A DNA stretch of 64,000 nucleotides from Rossellomorea marisflavi (lineage in GTDB: Bacteria; Bacillota; Bacilli; Bacillales; Bacillaceae_B). Made by a program: the position numbers and the translations under genes. The stretch spans positions 4,037,001-4,101,000 of the forward strand of contig CP033051.1 of assembly GCA_003667865.1 (NCBI GenBank), written 5' to 3'. A model generated the notes under the pieces. The model was given only the letters and a program-made list of their open reading frames with translations. It did no database searches and was not told where the DNA came from. Shown one piece after another: positions 58,605-64,000 of this stretch. The first letter of the stretch is position 1; each line of letters opens with the position of its first letter.

Positions 58605-59497
58605 GATAAATGCTCACCTTTCTGATTTGCCTTTGATTCTGTTGGCATTCGAATGGCGTTTTCTAACAAGGGAACCTGTCCAATTATAGCTATAGCCTTT
58701 TCTACATCCTGCTTTTGAGGTAGAACAAACACCCCTACTCTACCGTCATCTAAATCTCTTTTGGCTAGTGGCGTTAGGGCTGGTGTACCCGAATCCTTAT
58801 AAATCCCTAACGATGTGGAAACATCGTGTAAAATAGCTTGTCTCTGACCTAAATTTGCAATGGTAGATCTTGCATCAAATGATTTAGGTTTTAAAATAAA
58901 ACCCATACCATAACGTGCAATTTCTTCTTGGCGTGCTTTTAAACCGATATTCATAATGTATATATTATCAACATATAGTCCAGCACCATCAAAATGTGGC
59001 TCTACATATTCAATATCTACAATCTTTTTAATAGATCCGCCAGACATTAGCTTGTGTGAAATGAATATGGCGATAACACCTGCTATTAATGCTGCATAAA
59101 AGTTAACTAAAAGATAAATCAAAGTTGTTACTAATGAAGTGAAAATGACAAGATAGTTACGACTTTCAAATGCTATCGCAATCCCCTCTATGTAACCCGC
59201 TCCACGTGGAACTAGTTCGTATGCATCTAGCTCAGTTAACGTATTTCTCTCCATATTTCTAACATCGCGAAACTGTGATGCTGCAAGTGTTAGGAATGTT
59301 ATTGCAGTAAAATTTTCTTCTAAGAGTGCCGGGACGGCAACAGTCCCTAGTCCAGCTGCAATAAACCCCAATGCTACATGAATAATCTTTCCATGTAGGT
59401 AAGTTGGGTATTGTCGATAATCTGTTCGAAGCATATAAATTCTCGTAACTGTACCAATAATCACACCAAAAATCACTGGATATACATATTCGTTCAT
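58601..59497 (-). CDS. yphB: YIEGIA family membrane protein
   Basis: 298 aa. Carries the name-giving GAGYIEGIAIAFESRN motif, about four transmembrane helices in the first 150 residues, then a soluble domain with DDGRVGVFVLPQKQD. Found in spore formers; B. subtilis YphB holds the same position between yphA and der. A spore role is likely, mechanism not known to me. Overlaps both neighbours. Confidence 0.85.
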   Translation of the reverse strand: MNEYVYPVIFGVIIGTVTRIYMLRTDYRQYPTYLHGKIIHVALGFIAAGLGTVAVPALLEENFTAITFLTLAASQFRDVRNMERNTLTELDAYELVPRGAGYIEGIAIAFESRNYLVIFTSLVTTLIYLLVNFYAALIAGVIAIFISHKLMSGGSIKKIVDIEYVEPHFDGAGLYVDNIYIMNIGLKARQEEIARYGMGFILKPKSFDARSTIANLGQRQAILHDVSTSLGIYKDSGTPALTPLAKRDLDDGRVGVFVLPQKQDVEKAIAIIGQVPLLENAIRMPTESKANQKGEHLS

Positions 59498-60108
59498 AGG
59501 TTTTTTGTTGCTCCTTTTCTTGTTGTGAATTTTACAGTAAAAAATGAGGATAATTGATACCCTAAATGAATGACATAAATAATGGCAATAGTAAGAGAAA
59601 TCGTATCTAAAAATGCTACATCTCCTACAGTCTTCGGAAAGCCAATATATTGATATTCCACTGTAAGCAATCCTTCGCCAATAGCTGTACCCTGAATTAA
59701 TACATGAATCCTTTGCATAAATTGAAGAGAACTTGAATACAAGAGAAAAATAAACATAAGCAAAATGCTGGTTAGAAGAAATTTTTCTTCAATAATGATC
59801 CAAACTGGGTCATAGATTGCAAAAAAGTAAAAGCTTGCATATACCATTCCGATAATAAGAGCACCAACTAACATATACAATTTTGATGCTAAACCATATT
59901 TTCGAATAAGAAAAAAAGAACAGCCAACTAATAAGAACAGCGGTAATGAAAATGAAACATTGCCCATTTTTACAGTGAAAGGAAATATAATGATTGTCAA
60001 TAATGAAAGCAGGGCTATATGAATACGATACGGGTTAGTACGAGGTAGCAAAAATGTACTAATTACCCACACAATCCAGAAGAACCATAAATAGAGAACA
60101 CCATCCAA
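59494..60108 (-). CDS. yphA: YphA family polytopic membrane protein
   Basis: 204 aa from TTG 60108, with AAGGGGAG upstream; GTG at 60111 is the alternative, and a longer frame lacks support. Six or more transmembrane helices (YLWFFWIVWVISTFLL and others). Matches the size and place of B. subtilis YphA. First gene of the yphA-YIEGIA-capping set, overlapping the next by four bases. Function unknown. Confidence 0.83.
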   Translation of the reverse strand: MDGVLYLWFFWIVWVISTFLLPRTNPYRIHIALLSLLTIIIFPFTVKMGNVSFSLPLFLLVGCSFFLIRKYGLASKLYMLVGALIIGMVYASFYFFAIYDPVWIIIEEKFLLTSILLMFIFLLYSSSLQFMQRIHVLIQGTAIGEGLLTVEYQYIGFPKTVGDVAFLDTISLTIAIIYVIHLGYQLSSFFTVKFTTRKGATKNL

Positions 60109-60214
60109 CACTTCTCTCCCCTTCCTACTATTCTCATTATGGAAAAAGTTTATGTGTTTCATTCATGAATGAAGAAGAATTGATTAGAAACAATAATTTT
60201 AGGAGGTGTTTAGT

Positions 60215-60349
60215 ATGGGAAAAGATCGTCAAGAAAGAAAATTACGTAAAGAGGATACTGTCCAACTTGATCGCGACCAAGCTCTACACTACGGAGGAGC
60301 CACTAAGCTAGAAGGACCAGAAGAAGCAAGAAAGCGTCAACGAGGTTAG
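60215..60349 (+). CDS. ypzI: YpzI family small protein
   Basis: 44 aa, highly charged, MGKDRQERKLRKED at the start and DQALHYGGATKLEGPEEARK at the end, which matches the YpzI family of Bacillus. AGGAGGTG ribosome site. Probably a spore-related basic peptide; function unknown. Confidence 0.85.
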   Translation: MGKDRQERKLRKEDTVQLDRDQALHYGGATKLEGPEEARKRQRG

Positions 60350-60387
60350 TACCAAACATCCTTTAAGATTGTTGACATTCTAAAAGA

Positions 60388-60463
60388 AAAGGTCTCATAT
60401 TGGCTTCATTACATTTCACCACACTAGGTTGGAAGGTAATGATGCCTCTATGAGACCTTTCAT
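60388..60463 (+). terminator. Long bidirectional hairpin between ypzI and fni
   Basis: AAAGGTCTCATA / TATGAGACCTTT outer stem, GGCTTCATTAC / GTAATGATGCC inner stem and a small apical loop. Confidence 0.8.
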
Positions 60464-60474
60464 TCTTAGCTTTT

Positions 60475-61527
60475 TTAATTTCGCATACTAAATTTTTCTG
60501 GACGAAGTCCTCTAACATGTAACCAATGATATACATCTCCAGAAAGAATAAGAGGAGCTTGTCTTAGATCTTCTGTTGACTTACAACCAAGAGCACACAT
60601 GATAAACGTAAGGTCATCGAGAATCATCTTAATCTCTTCTAACGTCTTTTCAAGTCCATGCTCTGTTAGCATTTTTAATACATAGCCTGCCATTCCTACA
60701 GCATCCGCTCCCAATGATATGGCCTTAGCTATATCAAGACTATTCTGGATGCCACCAGAGGCTAGAATCTTTTTGTTTTTTGCTCGGGATTTAACTTCGA
60801 CGATAGATGTTGCAGTAGGAATGCCCCATCCATCAAAATAATTCAACATCCGTGCACGTCTACTATTTTCAATTTTTGCGAAGTTGGTTCCACCAAAACC
60901 ACTAACATCAATAGCAAATATATCTGTTTTTGCTAATTCTTCTGCTGCTTCAGCACTTATTCCAAAACCCGTCTCTTTAACAATGACAGGTACAGAAAGT
61001 GAAGAGGCAATGTGTTGAATTCGATCTATTGCTCCTTTGAAGTCACGGTCCCCTTCAGGCATTGTGAGTTCCTGTATAACATTAAGATGAATTTGGAGTG
61101 AATTGGCTTCAATCATCTCTACAGCTTGTCTTGCCTGTTCTACGGTTGCTTCACTACCTAAGTTAGCAAAAACAATTCCATCTTTATTCGTTTTTCTTAC
61201 AATCTCATAAGACTCTTTTTCAGAAGGGTCTTTTATTGCTGACATTTGTGAACCTACTGCAATTGGAATTCTCAGCTCCTTCGCAATAGAAGCTAGGCTT
61301 TGATTAATTTGAACCGTTGCCTCACCGCCACCACCTGTCATCGCATTGATAAAAATTGGCGAACCTATAAGAAGTTCGCCAATTTTGGTTTCTAAAGAAA
61401 CATCGTTTACTGCGATATTCGGTAAACTGTGGTGCACAAAAGCAACTTCATCAAAGCCAGTTGTTCGTTCTTGCCCAGTAGAAAGGGCAAATTGAATATG
61501 GTCTTGTTTACGCTTTGCTCTTGACAC
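60475..61527 (-). CDS. fni: Isopentenyl-diphosphate delta-isomerase, type 2
   Basis: 350 aa from GTG 61527 (GGTGAT upstream; a TTG two codons earlier is the alternative), giving MSRAKRKQDH. FMN-dependent barrel: NAMTGGGGEATVQIN, VGSQMSAIKDP, QIHLNVIQELTMPEGDRDF. Interconverts IPP and DMAPP, feeding the hepS/hepT chain synthesis. Confidence 0.97.
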   Translation of the reverse strand: MSRAKRKQDHIQFALSTGQERTTGFDEVAFVHHSLPNIAVNDVSLETKIGELLIGSPIFINAMTGGGGEATVQINQSLASIAKELRIPIAVGSQMSAIKDPSEKESYEIVRKTNKDGIVFANLGSEATVEQARQAVEMIEANSLQIHLNVIQELTMPEGDRDFKGAIDRIQHIASSLSVPVIVKETGFGISAEAAEELAKTDIFAIDVSGFGGTNFAKIENSRRARMLNYFDGWGIPTATSIVEVKSRAKNKKILASGGIQNSLDIAKAISLGADAVGMAGYVLKMLTEHGLEKTLEEIKMILDDLTFIMCALGCKSTEDLRQAPLILSGDVYHWLHVRGLRPEKFSMRN

Positions 61528-61558
61528 AGTCAATCACCATTCTTTAGTTTATTTTCTA

Positions 61559-62692
61559 TTATTTTAAATCCTTTAATTTGTCCCCAATCATTTCACCAAG
61601 TTGGAATCCTGTATTTTCTTCAGGCATTTCATATTCAAATTTCTCATCTTCTTTTTCTTCTAAAGCTTTAATACTTAAGGATAAACGTTGCTCCGCTTCA
61701 TTAGCCTCAAGAACTTTTACCTTAACTTGTTGGTTCTCCTCTAACACTTCATGTGGAGTACCAATGTGTTTATGAGAGATTTGAGAAATGTGAACAAGCC
61801 CTTCTACCCCTGGGAACACTTCTACAAAGGCACCATATGAAACTAAACGTTTCACAACACCTTCAAGAACCGCGCCATTTGGAGCCTTTTCTGAAAGGTT
61901 GCTCCATGGTCCAGGCAAGGTTTCTTTAATTGATAGTGAAATACGTTCATTATCACGATCTACAGAAAGTACTTTCACTTGTACTTTTTGTCCTTCTTCA
62001 ACAACATCAGAAGGTTTTTCTACGTGCTCATGAGAAAGTTGAGAAATATGAACAAGTCCATCAACGCCACCAATATCAACGAATGCACCGAAGTCTGTTA
62101 GGCGTTGGATTGTTCCATCTAATACTTGGCCTGCTTCAATGTCTTCTAAAACCTTTTTCTTTTGCTGAACTTTTTCATCTTCAATAACAGCACGATGAGA
62201 AAGGATTAGACGATTCTTTTCTTGATCAAGTTCTACAATCTTAAATGTTAATGTTTTCCCTTTATAATCAGTGAAATCTTCTACAAAGTGGTCCTCAACT
62301 AGAGATGCTGGAACGAATCCTCGCACTCCAAGGTCAACAACTAATCCACCTTTTACTACTTCTTTTACTTCTGCCTCAAAAACAGTACTGTTTTCGAAGC
62401 GTTCTTTCATTTCTTCCCATGCTTTTTCAGCATCTACTTTACGCTTTGAAAGAACAAGAAGCTCATCTTCAACCTTTGTCACGATTAGTTCAAGTACATC
62501 GCCTTCATTTACTGTATCTGAAGCTTTTTCAATGTGAAGACTAGATAATTCGCTAATTGGGATAATGCCATCTACTTTACTGCCTTCTACATCAACAAAC
62601 ACTTGTTTTTCTTCAACTTTTGTTACTGTACCTTTGACTTTTTCACCAATTTCAAAGTTTTTCACTTCGACTTGATTCATATCTTCTACCAT
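61559..62692 (-). CDS. ypfD: S1-domain RNA-binding protein YpfD (RpsA homologue)
   Basis: 377 aa from ATG 62692 (AGGAGGAG upstream; longer frame rejected). Four S1 domains at about 14-85, 100-170, 185-258 and 270-345; the last two show GAFVDIGGVDGLVHISQLSH and GAFVEVFPGVEGLVHISQIS. Related to ribosomal protein S1 but shorter; function in Bacillus not settled. Confidence 0.95.
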   Translation of the reverse strand: MVEDMNQVEVKNFEIGEKVKGTVTKVEEKQVFVDVEGSKVDGIIPISELSSLHIEKASDTVNEGDVLELIVTKVEDELLVLSKRKVDAEKAWEEMKERFENSTVFEAEVKEVVKGGLVVDLGVRGFVPASLVEDHFVEDFTDYKGKTLTFKIVELDQEKNRLILSHRAVIEDEKVQQKKKVLEDIEAGQVLDGTIQRLTDFGAFVDIGGVDGLVHISQLSHEHVEKPSDVVEEGQKVQVKVLSVDRDNERISLSIKETLPGPWSNLSEKAPNGAVLEGVVKRLVSYGAFVEVFPGVEGLVHISQISHKHIGTPHEVLEENQQVKVKVLEANEAEQRLSLSIKALEEKEDEKFEYEMPEENTGFQLGEMIGDKLKDLK

Positions 62693-62815
62693 TATGTACT
62701 CCTCCTTAATCCATGACTGTCCAACTAGAATGTGAACAGTATCACATTTTAACAAAATAAGTTCTTGCTACTAACTTCTAACAAATAGTACTATTTGTCA
62801 AGCAAGAAACATCCA

Positions 62816-63397
62816 TCATCGATGTGTATCAAGTAACTGTTGGATATGGTCCATGATGACTTTTGTCGTTTCCTCTGCATTTGCTTTCCGTTCACGTAAC
62901 TCATTCATCTGAATCGGTTTTCCAAATACAACCTTTTGTTTTCTAAAAGGTTTGTAGGGGCCGATGATAGCACAAGGAACAACCGCTGCTTGTGTTCGTA
63001 AAGCGAAGAAACCAGCTCCAGCAAGACCTTTTCCTAATGTACCTGTTGTATTTCTTGTTCCTTCTGGGAAAAGTCCAACTACCTTTCCATCATTTAGTAA
63101 TTTTATTCCTGTTCTTAGTGCCTCACGGTCACTCATTCCACGCTTAACAGGAAATGCTTCTACCCTCGGTAAGATGCTTTTTAATATTGGAGCATGAAAA
63201 AGCTCTTCCTTTGCCATAAAAGAAACAGGTCTTGGTGCCGATATTCCAACAACTGGCGGGTCTAGGTTATCTATATGATTTGAACAGAGCAATACGCCTC
63301 CCTCTTTAGGGAAATGCTCTTTTCCAAGGACTTCGATGCGGTATAAAGGATTAAATATTCCTTTCACAACACCTTTTGCAAACGAGTAAAAAGTCAA
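62816..63397 (-). CDS. plsC: 1-acyl-sn-glycerol-3-phosphate acyltransferase
   Basis: 193 aa, TTG start with AAGGAAAGG upstream. CSNHIDNLDPPVVG holds the catalytic HxxxxD variant NHIDNLD, VGLFPEGTRNTTG the substrate Gly-Thr-Arg motif. Makes phosphatidic acid; membrane-associated. One base after cmk. Confidence 0.95.
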   Translation of the reverse strand: MTFYSFAKGVVKGIFNPLYRIEVLGKEHFPKEGGVLLCSNHIDNLDPPVVGISAPRPVSFMAKEELFHAPILKSILPRVEAFPVKRGMSDREALRTGIKLLNDGKVVGLFPEGTRNTTGTLGKGLAGAGFFALRTQAAVVPCAIIGPYKPFRKQKVVFGKPIQMNELRERKANAEETTKVIMDHIQQLLDTHR

Positions 63398-63398
63398 A

Positions 63399-64000
63399 TT
63401 AACCTTTCCTTTCTTCAGCCAACTTCATAATTTGATCCACAACTCCATTAATTGTTAAAGAGGTTGTATCAATTTCGATCGCATCTTCTGCTTTTCTTAA
63501 AGGAGCAACTTCTCGTTCCGAGTCAAGGCGATCTCGTTTTTCAATTTCTTTTTTTAACTGATCTAAATCTGAAGGATATCCTTTTTCAGTATTCTCTTCA
63601 TGCCTTCTTCGCGCTCTTTCATCCACGCTAGCTAAAAGAAATACTTTCACTTCAGCGTCTGGGATAACGTGAGTCCCAATATCACGACCATCCATTACGA
63701 CGCCACCTTCTTTTGCGAACAATTGCTGTCTGTGTACCATCTCTTGTCGAACAAGTGAATGTTTCGCAACAATTGATACAGAATTCGTTACATCTTGTTG
63801 TCGAATTTCATTTGTTACATTTTTACCATTTACGTAGACAAGCTGACCTTTTTCACTAGGCTCTAATTGTATCTCTGTAGCCATTAATAAATCTATTAAG
63901 CGTTTTTCATCTTGTAGATTTACACCTTCTTGAATGGCTTTATATGTAAGTGATCGGTACATAGCGCCTGTATCTATATAAATATAGGATAAGTTTTCTG
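63399..64000 (-). CDS. cmk: Cytidylate kinase, 5' end outside the window
   Basis: At least 200 residues visible; the coding sequence continues beyond position 64000 ([18 protein letters not shown] is in frame at the edge, and the N-terminal P-loop lies outside). [14 protein letters not shown] and the C-terminal [19 protein letters not shown] fit Cmk. Phosphorylates CMP and dCMP. Followed directly by plsC. Confidence 0.96.
   Translation of the reverse strand, partial: ENLSYIYIDTGAMYRSLTYKAIQEGVNLQDEKRLIDLLMATEIQLEPSEKGQLVYVNGKNVTNEIRQQDVTNSVSIVAKHSLVRQEMVHRQQLFAKEGGVVMDGRDIGTHVIPDAEVKVFLLASVDERARRRHEENTEKGYPSDLDQLKKEIEKRDRLDSEREVAPLRKAEDAIEIDTTSLTINGVVDQIMKLAEERKG

Overview
The window is about 64 kb of low-GC chromosome from a spore-forming member of the Bacillaceae. 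Gene order follows the Bacillus subtilis 168 block from yprB/yprA to cmk almost gene for gene. Endospore genes (spoIVA, an SspM-type spore protein, yppG, YIEGIA, YjcZ-type micropeptides), an aerobic menaquinol:cytochrome c reductase (qcrABC), bacillithiol genes (bshA, bshB1), strong Shine-Dalgarno sites and frequent TTG/GTG starts all agree with this. The species cannot be named from the sequence. No rRNA, tRNA, CRISPR array, prophage or intact insertion sequence was found.

Layout. 1-3.7 kb: mrfB-mrfA (yprBA) DNA repair pair. 3.9-8 kb: sporulation-flavoured small genes (Hsp20-type protein, yppG, yppF, six tandem YjcZ-like micropeptides, yppE, sspM). 8-13.6 kb: yppC, recU-ponA, ypoC-nth. 13.6-19 kb: dnaD, asnS, aspB, ypmB, ypmA and an extra exported metallo-beta-lactamase-fold protein. 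19-30 kb: one long minus-strand block ypjD-dapB-mgsA-bshB1-bshA-cca-birA, panBCD, dinG, many genes overlapping by ATGA. 30-38.8 kb: ypjC, a YugP-like membrane protease, ypjB, ypjA, qcrABC with ypiF, ypiB-ypiA. 38.8-45.4 kb: the aromatic amino acid region (aroF-aroB-aroH-hisC-aroE) plus an amidohydrolase-like gene. 45.5-50.9 kb: cheR, ndk, hepT-menG-hepS, mtrB-mtrA. 51.7-64 kb: hbs, spoIVA, yphF, yphE, gpsA, der, the YIEGIA pair, yphA, ypzI, fni, ypfD (S1-like), plsC and cmk, which runs off the window edge.

The genes are mostly core metabolism and envelope functions: pantothenate, lysine/cell-wall precursor, bacillithiol, shikimate, heptaprenyl/menaquinone and phospholipid synthesis, the bc complex, peptidoglycan synthesis, DNA repair and ribosome assembly.

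The departures from the B. subtilis layout are the interesting part. The trpEDCFBA genes and tyrA are missing from the aromatic supraoperon although the TRAP gene mtrB is kept. A 25-residue membrane micropeptide gene is present in six tandem copies. A GC-rich 119-bp structured repeat occurs nearly four times upstream of mtrA. Two different inverted-repeat elements sit in other intergenic regions. A plus-strand promoter and terminator bracket about 105 nt between two minus-strand genes, suggesting an undescribed small RNA. The panB leader folds into a nested hairpin, and an extra ComEC-type metallo-beta-lactamase fold protein has lost its metal ligands.
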